Source: an uncultured Stenotrophomonas sp.
Lineage (GTDB): Bacteria > Pseudomonadota > Gammaproteobacteria > Xanthomonadales > Xanthomonadaceae
Assembly: GCF_945952405.1 (NCBI RefSeq)
Contig: NZ_CAMFIA010000001.1
Location: forward strand, 248,001-312,000
DNA length: 64,000 bases
Direction: 5' to 3'
This document shows positions 9,210 to 17,525 of the stretch, one piece after another; the stretch's first letter is position 1, and the number at the start of each line of letters is the position of its first letter. The position numbers were made by a program, and so were the translations under genes. The notes under the pieces were generated by a model that had not been told where the DNA came from, searched no databases, and saw only the letters and a program-made list of their open reading frames with translations.

Positions 9210-9992
9210 TCAGTCCAGCGCAGCGATCTTGATCTGGTCCTGTTCCAGCCACACCTGCACGGCCTTGCCGCGCAGGGAGTCCGGGACATCGTCCAGCACC
9301 TTGTAGTGGCCTGCAATGGCGACCAGTTCCGCATGGAAATCACGGCAGAAGATGCGTGCCGCGGTGTTGCCCTGGGCCCCTGCCAGCGCGCGGCCGCGCA
9401 GGGTGCCGTAGATATGGATGCTGCCATCGGCGATGACTTCGGCGCCGGCGCCGACGGTGGCCATTACGGTCAGGTCGCAGTTTTCCGCGTACAGCTGCTG
9501 GCCCGAACGCACGTTGCCCAGCTGCATGCGGCCCGGCTGCGGTGCAGCGGCGTCGGCGACCTTGGCCACCGGCGCGGCGGGAGCCGGCTTCGGTTCGGCG
9601 CGGGCCACGCGGCGCGGTTCCGGTGCGGGCGGGGCCGGCTCGGCCTCGGCACGCTCGTACTGCGCGCGGAACTTGGCCAGCAGCGGCAGGCCGAGCTGCT
9701 GCGACAGCAGGTCGACCGCACTGGTGCCATAGGCCAGCGCCACCGGCAGCACGCCGGCGCTGCGCAGGCCATCAACCAGCGCCTGCGCGGTGGCCACGTC
9801 CGGTACCTGGCTCAGGCCGCCGAAGTCGAGGATCACTGCAGCACGGCCGAACAGCTTCGGCGCGCGGGTCACGCGCTCGCGCATTTCCTGCACCAGGCGT
9901 TCGACATCAAGGGTACGGATGCGCAGGTTGGCGATGCCCACCTGGCCGATCTTCAGTTCACCGGCCTGTTCGTAATCGAAATTCACCGCCAC
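9210..9992 (-). CDS. minC: Septum site-determining protein MinC
   Basis: FtsZ polymerisation inhibitor. The N-terminal inhibitory domain (about residues 1-105, VNFDYEQAGELKIGQVG...) is joined by a proline/alanine-rich linker (PAPPAPEPRRVARAEPKPAP) to the C-terminal beta-helix domain that binds MinD (LGNVRSGQQLYAENCDLTV, GSIHIYGTLRGRALAGA). I chose the GTG at 9992, giving 260 residues: ggggac lies upstream, and the start falls two bases after the stop of the preceding acetyltransferase gene, as expected for coupled translation. An ATG at 10049 would add 19 residues and overlap that gene by 55 bases. Confidence 0.93.
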   Translation of the reverse strand: MAVNFDYEQAGELKIGQVGIANLRIRTLDVERLVQEMRERVTRAPKLFGRAAVILDFGGLSQVPDVATAQALVDGLRSAGVLPVALAYGTSAVDLLSQQLGLPLLAKFRAQYERAEAEPAPPAPEPRRVARAEPKPAPAAPVAKVADAAAPQPGRMQLGNVRSGQQLYAENCDLTVMATVGAGAEVIADGSIHIYGTLRGRALAGAQGNTAARIFCRDFHAELVAIAGHYKVLDDVPDSLRGKAVQVWLEQDQIKIAALD

Positions 9993-9994
9993 GC

Positions 9995-10591
9995 TCAGGT
10001 CCCCGTCGGCCGCTGTGCCTGCGCCGGCAGCTGCCGGGCGCGTGTCCATGCCACATCCGGCAGCTTGCCGCCGTAGGTCTCCTTGACCCACGGGTAGCTG
10101 CACAGTTCCTTGGCCAGCATGCTGGCGCGCACATCGACCTGGGCCATGGTGTTCTGGCCCAGCTCGCGGAAGCCGAAGCTGCCGTGGAAGAGCAGGGCGG
10201 CGTCGGCGCCGTGGTCGAGGAAGACCTCGCAGGTCATCTGCGGGTAGCGCAGCTCGGCGAAGCTCTGCGCATCGGCATAGAACGCACGGCCGACGCCACC
10301 GCCGCGACGGCGGCTGGCGACCACGATGCGGTCGATATAGAAGAACGGGGTGTCCAGCTGCTGCTTGAACCAGGCGAAGTTGCTGCTGTCGTGCTGGCTG
10401 TCGCTGCCGAAGCCGATCAGGAAACCGGCCAGGTTGCCGTCGCGCTCGGCGACGCGGAAATACTCAGCGGTTTCATAGAACAGGCGCAGGCGGGCCGCAT
10501 CCAGGGGAAGGATGGCCAGGCCAGCGTTGTTGTTCAAAGCCAGGACGGAATCGAGCTCGTGCTCGCGCACGTCGCGGATGACAATCGACAT
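9995..10591 (-). CDS. GNAT family N-acetyltransferase
   Basis: A 198-residue cytoplasmic protein with the GNAT fold, which transfers the acetyl group of acetyl-CoA to an amine. The acetyl-CoA binding motif A is visible as IVVASRRRGGGVGRAFY in the middle, with a FGFRELGQ segment near the C-terminal part typical of motif B. The substrate is unknown. Its stop lies two bases before the minC start, so it appears to be the first gene of the min operon, a link that family knowledge does not explain. The start is the ATG at 10591; a divergent histidine kinase gene begins 150 bases away. Confidence 0.88.
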   Translation of the reverse strand: MSIVIRDVREHELDSVLALNNNAGLAILPLDAARLRLFYETAEYFRVAERDGNLAGFLIGFGSDSQHDSSNFAWFKQQLDTPFFYIDRIVVASRRRGGGVGRAFYADAQSFAELRYPQMTCEVFLDHGADAALLFHGSFGFRELGQNTMAQVDVRASMLAKELCSYPWVKETYGGKLPDVAWTRARQLPAQAQRPTGT

Positions 10592-10741
10592 TGTGACTCC
10601 GTGGGGTAACGCGGTTGGTCCATCAAGGGACCCTGCGCACGATTATTGCATGCCCGGGGTGGGCTGCGGCATGAACAGGCGACCGGGCAGGCATGACTTC
10701 CGTGGGGTGCAGGACGCAGGCGCGGCCCGTAGAGTGCTGGC

Positions 10742-11938
10742 ATGTTGGGAGTCCTCAGCCATACACGTGTCCTCCGCCTGGCCGGCCTGTTCACCTGGGT
10801 CATGGTCGGCCTGCCACTGGCGTACTCGCAGTTCGAGAACCTGCACAGCCGCAGTGACATGGGCGGCTGGGCCATCCTGCTGTTCGTCGCCTACCTGTCC
10901 TTCGGCACCGCCTATTACTGGCTGACCCGCATCCTGCGCAGCGACAGCCACACCAGCTGGCTGGACCGTGGCCTGCTGCTGCTGCTGACGATCTCCGCGC
11001 TCGGGGTCAGCTTCCTCAGCGGGTCCGGCCTGGGCAGCATCCTGATGATGGTCGCCGCCGGGGTCATCCCGTGGATGCTGTCGGTGCGGCTGGGCGTGCT
11101 GTGGCTGCTGGTCAGCCAGCTGGCGGTGGCCCCGGTCTATTACATGCTGCTGCGCTTTCCACTGTTCGAAGCGGTGATGCAGTCACTGCTGTACGGCGGC
11201 TTTTCCATGTTCATCTTCGTGACCAGCCTGGTTGCCCGCCAGCAGACCGAGGCCCGCGACGAGCAGCGCCGGCTCAACTCGGAACTGCGCGCGACCCGGG
11301 CCCTGCTGGCCGAGAGCGCGCGGGTCAACGAGCGCACCCGCATCTCGCGCGAGCTGCACGACCTGCTGGGCCACCAGCTGACCGCGCTGACCCTGAACCT
11401 GGAAGTGGCCGGCCACCTGGCCGAAGGCCAGGCGCTGGACCACGTGAAACGCTCGCATGCCCTGGCCAAGCTGCTGCTGGGCAACGTGCGCGAGGTGGTC
11501 AGCCAGCTGCGCGAGACCGGCGCCATCGATCTGGCGGCGGCGCTGCGCCCGCTGACCGAGAACGTGCCGTCGCTGGACATCCAGCTGGAGATCGAGGATC
11601 CGTTGAACGTGGAGGATCCGCAGCGGGCGCACGTACTGCTGCGCTGCACCCAGGAGATCATCACCAATGCGGTGCGCCACGCCGGTGCCCGCCACCTGTG
11701 GATCAAGGTGTACCGTGAAGCCCCCGACCGGGTGGTGGTGGAGGCCCGCGACGACGGCGTCGGCGCGGATATGGTCAATGTGGGCAATGGCTTGCGCGGG
11801 ATGCGTGAACGCCTGCAACAATGTGGTGGCCAGCTGCAGATCGAGACCCGTCCCGGCGAAGGCTTCCGGCTGCGGGCGACGGTGCCGGCAACGGTGCTGG
11901 TGGCCGCCCTTACCAAGGTTCCTGAAGGAGTACGTTGA
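10742..11938 (+). CDS. Sensor histidine kinase, DesK/NarL-class (HisKA_3)
   Basis: Membrane sensor of 398 residues. The first 160 residues contain about five or six hydrophobic helices with almost no periplasmic domain, as in DesK-like sensors of membrane state. A short coiled coil (QQTEARDEQRRLNSELRATR) leads to the HisKA_3 dimerisation domain, with the phosphorylated His206 in SRELHDLLGHQLT. The HATPase domain follows: EIITNAVRHAGA is the N box and ARDDGVGAD with GNGLRGMRERL are the G boxes. The stop overlaps the start of the response regulator gene by one base. The stimulus is not visible; a role in membrane lipid sensing is only an analogy. Confidence 0.93.
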   Translation: MLGVLSHTRVLRLAGLFTWVMVGLPLAYSQFENLHSRSDMGGWAILLFVAYLSFGTAYYWLTRILRSDSHTSWLDRGLLLLLTISALGVSFLSGSGLGSILMMVAAGVIPWMLSVRLGVLWLLVSQLAVAPVYYMLLRFPLFEAVMQSLLYGGFSMFIFVTSLVARQQTEARDEQRRLNSELRATRALLAESARVNERTRISRELHDLLGHQLTALTLNLEVAGHLAEGQALDHVKRSHALAKLLLGNVREVVSQLRETGAIDLAAALRPLTENVPSLDIQLEIEDPLNVEDPQRAHVLLRCTQEIITNAVRHAGARHLWIKVYREAPDRVVVEARDDGVGADMVNVGNGLRGMRERLQQCGGQLQIETRPGEGFRLRATVPATVLVAALTKVPEGVR

Positions 11939-12579
11939 TGATTCGCGTCTGCCTGGTCGACGACCAAACCCTGGTGCGGCAGGGAATCCGCTCCCTGTTG
12001 GCGCTCGACGACGGTATCGAGGTGGTGGCCGAGGCCGGCGATGGCCGGCAGGCGGTCGAGCTGATACCCCAGGCGCGCCCGGACGTGGTCCTGATGGATA
12101 TGCGCATGCCGGTGATGTCCGGGCTGGAAGCGCTGCAGGTGCTGTCGCGGCAGGAACAGCTGCCGCCGACCATCATCCTCACCACCTTCGATGACGACCA
12201 GCTGGTGCTGGCCGGGCTCAAGGCCGGTGCCAAGGGCTACCTGCTCAAGGACGTGACCCTGGCGCAGCTGGTCGGTGCCATCCGCACCGTGGCCGACGGC
12301 GGCTCGCTGGTGCAGCCGGCGGTGACCCAGCGCCTGCTGTCCGGGCTGGAACACATGCGCAACGAGTTCGTCAGCCTGGACCGTCCGGACCCGCTGACCG
12401 ACCGCGAGACCGAGATCCTGCGGCTGATGGCCAGCGGCTTCTCCAACAAGGAGATCGCCAATTCGCTGGGCGTGGCCGAGGGCACCATCAAGAACCACGT
12501 GTCCAACATCCTCTCCAAGCTGGGCGTGCGCGACCGTACGCGCGCCGTACTGAAGGCGTTCGAACTCCAGTTGGTCTGA
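11938..12579 (+). CDS. Response regulator, NarL/FixJ family (DesR-like)
   Basis: A 213-residue transcription factor, partner of the upstream kinase. The receiver domain has the acidic pair Asp8-Asp9, the phospho-acceptor Asp54 in VLMDMRMP, Thr82/83 and Lys104 in YLLKDV. The C-terminal LuxR-type helix-turn-helix (about residues 148-205) reads LTDRETEILRLMASGFSNKE and then IANSLGVAEGTIKNHVSNIL. I chose the ATG at 11938, which shares one base with the kinase stop (TGATG); a TTG one codon upstream is possible. GAAGGAG lies ten bases before the start. Its target promoter may be nearby, but no operator could be identified. Confidence 0.95.
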   Translation: MIRVCLVDDQTLVRQGIRSLLALDDGIEVVAEAGDGRQAVELIPQARPDVVLMDMRMPVMSGLEALQVLSRQEQLPPTIILTTFDDDQLVLAGLKAGAKGYLLKDVTLAQLVGAIRTVADGGSLVQPAVTQRLLSGLEHMRNEFVSLDRPDPLTDRETEILRLMASGFSNKEIANSLGVAEGTIKNHVSNILSKLGVRDRTRAVLKAFELQLV

Positions 12580-12813
12580 GGAAATTCCTTAAAGTACAAA
12601 GACTTGGGTGGTGGATGGGGGTTCCCGCCAGGGTTGCCCCCTACTTGCCGGGTAGCGGTATGCGTTACCCTTCGAATTCTTTGTCCATACAAATACGCAG
12701 CCGGCAGGGAAACCGGTGCGCCAATCCCGATAAACAATGCCCGCGAAGCCTGCTAGGATTGGCGCTTCGCTTCAATCAACCCGGCCGTGGGATCGGCCCC
12801 GGAGACTCTCTGA

Positions 12814-13887
12814 ATGACCCGTATTATCGAGTTCCTGATCGCCTTGGGGATCGTGGCTGGCCTGTTCGTCATCATTGGCGTATGTCTGCCGGGCGAGCGT
12901 CACATCACCGAAAGCATCGAGACCAACCGCAAGATGACGATCGTGTACGACACGGTCAGCAGCCTGCGCCGCTTCAAGGACTGGAACCCGCTGGTACTGC
13001 GCGATCCCGCCGTTGAACTGAAGCTGTCCGGCCCGGCCTCCGGCGTCGGTGCCACCCTCGACTTCACCTCCAAGGACCTGGGCACCGGCTCCTGGAAGAT
13101 CACCGAAGCCGAAGAGAACAAGCGCGTGGCGATCGCCATCGATGACGCCACCAAGGGTCACGACAAGATCACCACGTTCACCCTGGAGCCGACCGGCAAG
13201 GGTGGCCGCAACGTCAAGATCACCCAGGACTACTCGGTGAAGTACGGCTTCGACCTGTTCGGTCGCTATGCAGGCCTGTATGTCAGCCGCCAGATCGGCG
13301 ACGACATCAAGATGGGTCTGTCGCGCATGGCCAACATGCTGGCCAGCGTCCCGAACGTCGACTACCGTACCCCGGAAGCGCCGCTGACCGACCTGGCCAT
13401 CGTCGAGGTGCCGGCTGAAGACCTGCTGGTCGTCAACGCCGGTAACGTGGACCGCGGTCAGGACACGATCACAAAGTCGATCAAGGACAACCAGGAGTGG
13501 ATCAAGCGCGTGATGGAGGCCAATGGCCTTGAAGCCGCCGGTCCGTTCCGCATCGTCACCACCGACTTCGGCCAGGAGAAGTACGCCTTCGACATCGCCC
13601 AGCCGGTGAAGAAGAAGGGTGCTGAAGGTGCTACCGCCGAACAGCTGACCGTCAAGATCGACGGTGGCGCTCCGGTCAAGTACGTGCACGTTGCTCCGCA
13701 CCGTTCGGCGCATGCGGCCTACACCGGCCACATGGCAGGCCTGGATGTGGCCCGCAACGGCCTGCGTGCCTGGGCTGTGACGTCCGGCAACGAAGTCATC
13801 GACCGTCCGTACGAATCCTGGAAGGATGGCATCGACAAGTCGTTCACCCCGGAAGGTACCTACGACATCTACTGGGCCGTCAAGTAA
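12814..13887 (+). CDS. Membrane-anchored SRPBCC family protein with GyrI-like C-terminal domain
   Basis: A 357-residue protein. One N-terminal hydrophobic segment (residues 5-25, IIEFLIALGIVAGLFVIIGV) should anchor it in the inner membrane. Next comes a START/SRPBCC-like domain (about residues 35-185: ITESIETNRK...MTIVYDTVSSL...FKDWNPL) that usually binds hydrophobic ligands, then a C-terminal region (about 190-357) resembling the GyrI/bacterial transcription activator effector-binding fold (VEVPAEDLLVV, YEQE-like acidic turns). Both domains bind small molecules in other proteins. It is monocistronic, with a strong terminator after it. The ligand is unknown and the C-terminal call is moderate. 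Confidence 0.8.
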   Translation: MTRIIEFLIALGIVAGLFVIIGVCLPGERHITESIETNRKMTIVYDTVSSLRRFKDWNPLVLRDPAVELKLSGPASGVGATLDFTSKDLGTGSWKITEAEENKRVAIAIDDATKGHDKITTFTLEPTGKGGRNVKITQDYSVKYGFDLFGRYAGLYVSRQIGDDIKMGLSRMANMLASVPNVDYRTPEAPLTDLAIVEVPAEDLLVVNAGNVDRGQDTITKSIKDNQEWIKRVMEANGLEAAGPFRIVTTDFGQEKYAFDIAQPVKKKGAEGATAEQLTVKIDGGAPVKYVHVAPHRSAHAAYTGHMAGLDVARNGLRAWAVTSGNEVIDRPYESWKDGIDKSFTPEGTYDIYWAVK

Positions 13888-13918
13888 GCCTCGGCTGACC
13901 CATGTAGTGTTGGACACG

Positions 13919-13951
13919 AAAACGCGCCGCTCATTGCGGCGCGTTTTTTTT
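13919..13951 (+). terminator. Rho-independent terminator after the SRPBCC gene
   Basis: A GC hairpin (aacgcgccgc, loop tcatt, gcggcgcgtt) is followed by eight T residues. It ends 32 bases after the stop codon and has an A-run on its 5' side. Confidence 0.92.
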
Positions 13952-13991
13952 CATCTGGCGCCCGGCAAGGGGCGCTGCGCAAGGAGCCCTC

Positions 13992-14363
13992 ATGTTCAAT
14001 CTCGAACGTCGCGCACGTAAGCCTTCCCTGCTGGCCTGCCTGGGTGCGCTGCTGGCCGCCGCCTCGATCGGCCTGTCCGCCTACGCCTCGCACGGCGTGG
14101 CCGATCCGCTGGCACAGCAGCATCTGAACATGGCGGCGTTGTATGCGTTCGCGCATGGCGCGGTACTGGTGGCGCTGGGCCCGCGCGCGCAGGGGGCGAT
14201 CGCGCACCTGGCGCTGTACGTACTGCTGCTGGGCGTACTGCTGTTTTCCGGCAGTCTGGTCGGCGGTGCACTGTGGCAGTGGCCGACCCGGATGGCGCCG
14301 ATCGGCGGCACCAGCATGATGGCCGGATGGGTGCTGCTGGCGATCAATGCGTTGAGGCGATGA
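13992..14363 (+). CDS. DUF423 family small membrane protein
   Basis: A 123-residue inner-membrane protein with four hydrophobic helices, matching the DUF423 (YgdD-like) family in length and pattern. The diagnostic segments are ASIGLSAYASHG near residue 25, HGAVLVALG near 55, and LFSGSLVGGALW with APIGGTSMMAGW near the C-terminus. No biochemical role is established for the family. The start is an ATG with AAGGAG eight bases upstream. It has its own transcription unit between a terminator and convergent genes. Confidence 0.9.
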   Translation: MFNLERRARKPSLLACLGALLAAASIGLSAYASHGVADPLAQQHLNMAALYAFAHGAVLVALGPRAQGAIAHLALYVLLLGVLLFSGSLVGGALWQWPTRMAPIGGTSMMAGWVLLAINALRR

Positions 14364-14423
14364 CGGCGACGGGTAGGCAGCCGGGCCATGCTCGGCTTTC
14401 GCCTTGAGGCCGCCACAAGGGGC

Positions 14424-15233
14424 TCAGCCGTTGGCCGGTTTCCAGCACCAGTGCCAGGGTTCGTAGACGATTCCGTGCGGGTTGTCGCGCGGGTAGCTCA
14501 GCTGGAAGCCGTGGCCACCCGCATGCGCCTGCAGCCATGCAAACGCTGCGGTCGCTTCGAAGCTTTCCTCGGCGGGGGCATCGCCCGGCGTGCCGATGTC
14601 CAGTGCGTGGCCGCTGTGGTGCTCGCTGAAGCCCGGTGCGGCGTTGACCTTGAGGATCTCCGCCATGCCCAGGCCGCGCGCCAGCTTCCGCTCGAAGATG
14701 CCCAGCTGGTAGGCATGGCTGCGGAACCCGGAGATTGCGTCCAGCGCGATGCCTTCCTGCGCGGCGTGCAGGCGCATCCGCCGCCATCCCTGCGCCGCAC
14801 CACGGCGCAGCCACAGCGGGCGGGCGAAGCGGTCACGGCCGGCGAAATGCAGCAGGCAGGGCTCGGGCTCCAGTGGCAGGCCGCTGCGGTCGGCATAGCC
14901 CTGCACGTCCAGGCCCAGCTGCTGCAGGCGTTGCTGCAGCCCGGCCAGGGGCAGCCACTGCGTGTCCAGCGTGGCGCCGAACGGACGTGCCGCCGCGGTG
15001 TCCAGCAGGGCCAGGGCGTCCTCGACCCCGGGCTCACGCGGCAGGTGCGGCACCAGCGAATGCACGCCGTTCGCCAGCACTGCCGCCAGGTAACGGCCGT
15101 CGCGCTTGCGTCGCAGCACCCAACGCGCATGCGACAGCAGCCGTGCGTCCAGGTTGCTGCGCGCACGCAGCAGGTTGGCGGGCCACAGTTCGATGGCCTC
15201 GGTGTTGATCAGCAGGGGAGGGCGTCGTTGCAT
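14424..15233 (-). CDS. M15 family metallopeptidase (VanY-like D-alanyl-D-alanine carboxypeptidase)
   Basis: A 269-residue zinc peptidase of the VanY/M15B type, which trims the terminal D-Ala from peptidoglycan stem peptides. The zinc site is visible: His205 and Asp212 in SEHHSGHALDIG and His261 in EPWHW, with the likely catalytic base Glu258. GFRSHAYQLGIF at residues 169-180 is the conserved substrate-side motif. No signal peptide is visible; residues 1-130 form an unrecognised N-terminal domain. It is the last gene of a six-gene operon that begins with the SPFH gene, nine bases after the PH-like membrane protein gene. Confidence 0.88.
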   Translation of the reverse strand: MQRRPPLLINTEAIELWPANLLRARSNLDARLLSHARWVLRRKRDGRYLAAVLANGVHSLVPHLPREPGVEDALALLDTAAARPFGATLDTQWLPLAGLQQRLQQLGLDVQGYADRSGLPLEPEPCLLHFAGRDRFARPLWLRRGAAQGWRRMRLHAAQEGIALDAISGFRSHAYQLGIFERKLARGLGMAEILKVNAAPGFSEHHSGHALDIGTPGDAPAEESFEATAAFAWLQAHAGGHGFQLSYPRDNPHGIVYEPWHWCWKPANG

Positions 15234-15242
15234 CGTCGCAGC

Positions 15243-15836
15243 TTACTGCCGCGGCGCCGGTGCGGCCACCTTGCGTAATGCCTCCAGCAGCATCTGCGGC
15301 CGCTCCACGCTGAGCAGTAGCGTGCTGCCATCGCTGACCGGCAGCGCGAGCACGCGTGCACGGTCGGTGACCAGGGCGAAGCCCTTGCCGCCGCCTTTCA
15401 GCCGGAAGTGGCCCGAGTAGAACCCCGGCATCGCATAGCCGTTGGTCTTGAAGCGGATGCCGTAGCGGCGATCGTGGCCGAGATCGACCACCTCGGCCTG
15501 CTCGAGCCGCAGCTGCACGACCGCGACGCGGCGCCGGTACATCGTCGAGCGCACGTCCAGGATGTCGTCGTCCAGCTCGACCCGGCGGCGGAAGAACGCC
15601 GCGCCCAGACCGATCGCAAGCGCGGCGATCACCAGCAGGCTCCATGCCGCACTGCCGCCCATGCGGAACCAGGGCGGCGAGAAGGTCACCTCGATCCAAG
15701 GGGCGGTTGCCGGTGCCTTGTACAGCTGCGCATACAGGCAGGCCGCGAAGGCGGCCAGCAACGGCAGCACGACCCACAGCACGCGCAGTGGCGAGGACGT
15801 GGTCACCTCGAAGGGTCTCGGATCGCTGCCGCTCAT
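15243..15836 (-). CDS. Membrane protein with a bacterial PH-like domain
   Basis: A 197-residue protein. Two hydrophobic helices (about residues 18-40 and 62-82, LLVIAALAIGLGAAFF) anchor it, and the remainder is a cytoplasmic beta-rich domain (VELDDDILDVRSTMYRRRVAV...VERPQMLLEALRKV). This layout resembles bacterial PH (bPH) membrane proteins, whose role is generally unknown. The start overlaps the stop of the upstream alpha/beta hydrolase by four bases (ATGA), so translation is coupled. The family name is moderately supported. Confidence 0.72.
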   Translation of the reverse strand: MSGSDPRPFEVTTSSPLRVLWVVLPLLAAFAACLYAQLYKAPATAPWIEVTFSPPWFRMGGSAAWSLLVIAALAIGLGAAFFRRRVELDDDILDVRSTMYRRRVAVVQLRLEQAEVVDLGHDRRYGIRFKTNGYAMPGFYSGHFRLKGGGKGFALVTDRARVLALPVSDGSTLLLSVERPQMLLEALRKVAAPAPRQ

Positions 15837-17122
15837 CGTTGTGCCTTCACCCAGGCGGCCACGTCATCGATCAGCTTGGCGTCGACATGGCCCGGTTGCG
15901 CGTACTCCTGCAACGCGCTGGGGCCACTGCCTGCGATGCCGATGTGATTCAGCGCCGGGTACTCCCGCCACTGCACGTTGGTGCGTCCAGCAAGGGCCTT
16001 CTTCCACAGTGTCCAGTCGGTATCGGGCACCTGGAAATCGCGGCCACCGTGCAGCATCAGCAGCGGCTTGCGCAGGGCCTGTGCATCGGCTCGCGCATCC
16101 ACCGCTTCAATGCTCTTCCAGAACGACTGCGGCACGCCCAGCGGCAGTTCGCTGGCCGGCGCCCGGGTATCACTGCGTGCCGCGGCAATCTGCGCATCAA
16201 GGCGATCAAGCGCGGCCTGCTCCGGTGCGCTGATGCTGCCATCGAGTGCCATCAGGTAGCGGTTCTGTTCCGGCAGCAGCTCCAGCAGGGTGCGCGCAGG
16301 TGCGGCCCACAGGATCGCGCCGCGTGCCTGTGGCCAGCGGCTGGCAATGCGCGGGGCGAGCATGCCGCCCTGGCTGTGGCCCATCAGGAACACGCGGGTG
16401 CGATCGATGCGGTGATCGGCAGCGACATCGGCGAGGGCCGCAACTGCATCCAGCGTGGTTTCGTCATCCACGCTGAAATGATCGTTGGCGAAATCCTGCG
16501 GGCGGGCCAGCGTGCGCTTGTCATAGCGCAGCACGGCGATGCCCTGCGCCGCCAGGCCGCGTGCGATGTCCAGGAACGGACGACTGCCGCCGATGGTCTC
16601 GTCGCGATCCTGCGGACCGGAGCCGTGCACCAGCACGACCGCGGGGAACGGCCCCTTGCCCTTGGGCAGTGCCAGGGTGCCCGGCAATGCACCGCGTGCC
16701 TGCCGCACGCTGAAATCCACTTCGCTGTAGCGGGCATCGGCTGGCGGTGGCGGCGCCTTTTCGGCCGCGGCGGGACGCAGCATCAGGCCTGCAACCTTGT
16801 CCTGCGCGTCCACGGCCACCTGCGCGAGCACGCGGCCACTGCTGAACTGCAGCGGCACCACCACCAGGCTGACACCTTGCTGCATGCTCACCGCGGTGGC
16901 ACCCCGCTGCTGCAGGGTGCCCAGCGATGTCCACAGCGCGCCGAGCCTGTCAGCGGGCACGGCTTCGGCCATCTGCGGGGTCAGCATCGCTTCGGCATCG
17001 GCGATCTGGCCCGCCTGCAGATGATCAAACAGCCGGTTCGCGACCTGTGCCGGTTCTGCGGCGATGGCCGCAGCGGGCAGCATCGCCAGGCACAAGGCAA
17101 GCCATTTACGATGCCGGCTCAT
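15833..17122 (-). CDS. Exported alpha/beta hydrolase with DUF3887-like N-terminal domain
   Basis: A 429-residue protein with a signal peptide (MSRHRKWLALCLAMLPAAAI, cut after AIA). Residues 25-110 form a small alpha+beta domain like the DUF3887 region found before secreted hydrolases. The hydrolase domain begins about residue 130: oxyanion turn VHGSGPQDRDE, nucleophile Ser in GHSQGGM, acid Asp in HGGRDFQVPD and histidine in LNHIG. It probably cleaves an ester or lactone in the periplasm; the substrate is unknown. It starts three bases after the DUF4177 gene and overlaps the next gene, in the middle of the SPFH operon. Confidence 0.88.
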   Translation of the reverse strand: MSRHRKWLALCLAMLPAAAIAAEPAQVANRLFDHLQAGQIADAEAMLTPQMAEAVPADRLGALWTSLGTLQQRGATAVSMQQGVSLVVVPLQFSSGRVLAQVAVDAQDKVAGLMLRPAAAEKAPPPPADARYSEVDFSVRQARGALPGTLALPKGKGPFPAVVLVHGSGPQDRDETIGGSRPFLDIARGLAAQGIAVLRYDKRTLARPQDFANDHFSVDDETTLDAVAALADVAADHRIDRTRVFLMGHSQGGMLAPRIASRWPQARGAILWAAPARTLLELLPEQNRYLMALDGSISAPEQAALDRLDAQIAAARSDTRAPASELPLGVPQSFWKSIEAVDARADAQALRKPLLMLHGGRDFQVPDTDWTLWKKALAGRTNVQWREYPALNHIGIAGSGPSALQEYAQPGHVDAKLIDDVAAWVKAQR

Positions 17123-17125
17123 GGC

Positions 17126-17305
17126 TCAGGCCTCCTTCTTGAGGACCACCAGGGCCGAGCTCATCGTCGCGGTATAGACGATGCTGGCAAGTTCCCAGCC
17201 GCGCTGCCCCTCCCGGTTGAGGGTCTCCTGCAGCACATCGCTCTTGATGTTGCCGAGCAGGGTGGAGGGGACTTCCAGAGTCTGGTACATCCAGCGCTTG
17301 CTCAT
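17126..17305 (-). CDS. DUF4177 domain small protein
   Basis: A 59-residue protein (MSKRWMYQTLEVPSTLLG..., ending ALVVLKKEA). The pattern of an N-terminal W-x-Y strand, a helix with LNREGQRGWELASIV, and a final hydrophobic strand is that of the DUF4177 family, whose function is unknown. Its start codon overlaps the stop of the Arc-like gene by four bases (ATGA), and the alpha/beta hydrolase gene begins three bases after its stop. The tight packing strongly supports it as a real gene despite its size. Confidence 0.88.
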   Translation of the reverse strand: MSKRWMYQTLEVPSTLLGNIKSDVLQETLNREGQRGWELASIVYTATMSSALVVLKKEA

Positions 17306-17481
17306 TTCCTGTCCTCTGATGATGGTGGCGGTTTCGGCAGGCGACCGGCCTTGCGCAGGGCGTCGCGCAGTACATATTCGATCTGCGCGTTGAGGCTGCG
17401 CAGTTCGTCGTCGGCCCAGCGCTGTGCCGCGGCCAGGACCTCGGCGTTGATGCGCAGCGGATAGGCTTTCTTCTCACTCAT
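17302..17481 (-). CDS. Arc family ribbon-helix-helix DNA-binding protein
   Basis: A 59-residue protein of the MetJ/Arc ribbon-helix-helix fold. The N-terminal strand is KKAYPLRINAEVLAAAQRWA, the second helix DDELRSLNAQIEYVLRDALR. The pattern closely follows Arc repressor relatives: a basic strand, then helix, turn and a helix with the NAQIEYVLRDAL core. RHH proteins bind operators as dimers of dimers, so this is the obvious candidate regulator of its own operon. It lies 44 bases downstream of the SPFH gene and overlaps DUF4177 by four bases. A perfect inverted repeat lies upstream of the operon at 18438-18454. No toxin partner is adjacent. Confidence 0.9.
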   Translation of the reverse strand: MSEKKAYPLRINAEVLAAAQRWADDELRSLNAQIEYVLRDALRKAGRLPKPPPSSEDRK

Positions 17482-17525
17482 GAAAACTCCTGGCGGGGCG
17501 GTGGGGCGCCCCGTTGCGAGGTGGG

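Noticed and set aside
17302..17481. Arc-like protein as an antitoxin of a toxin-antitoxin pair
   Set aside because: The neighbours (SPFH, DUF4177) do not resemble toxins and the gene sits inside a larger operon.
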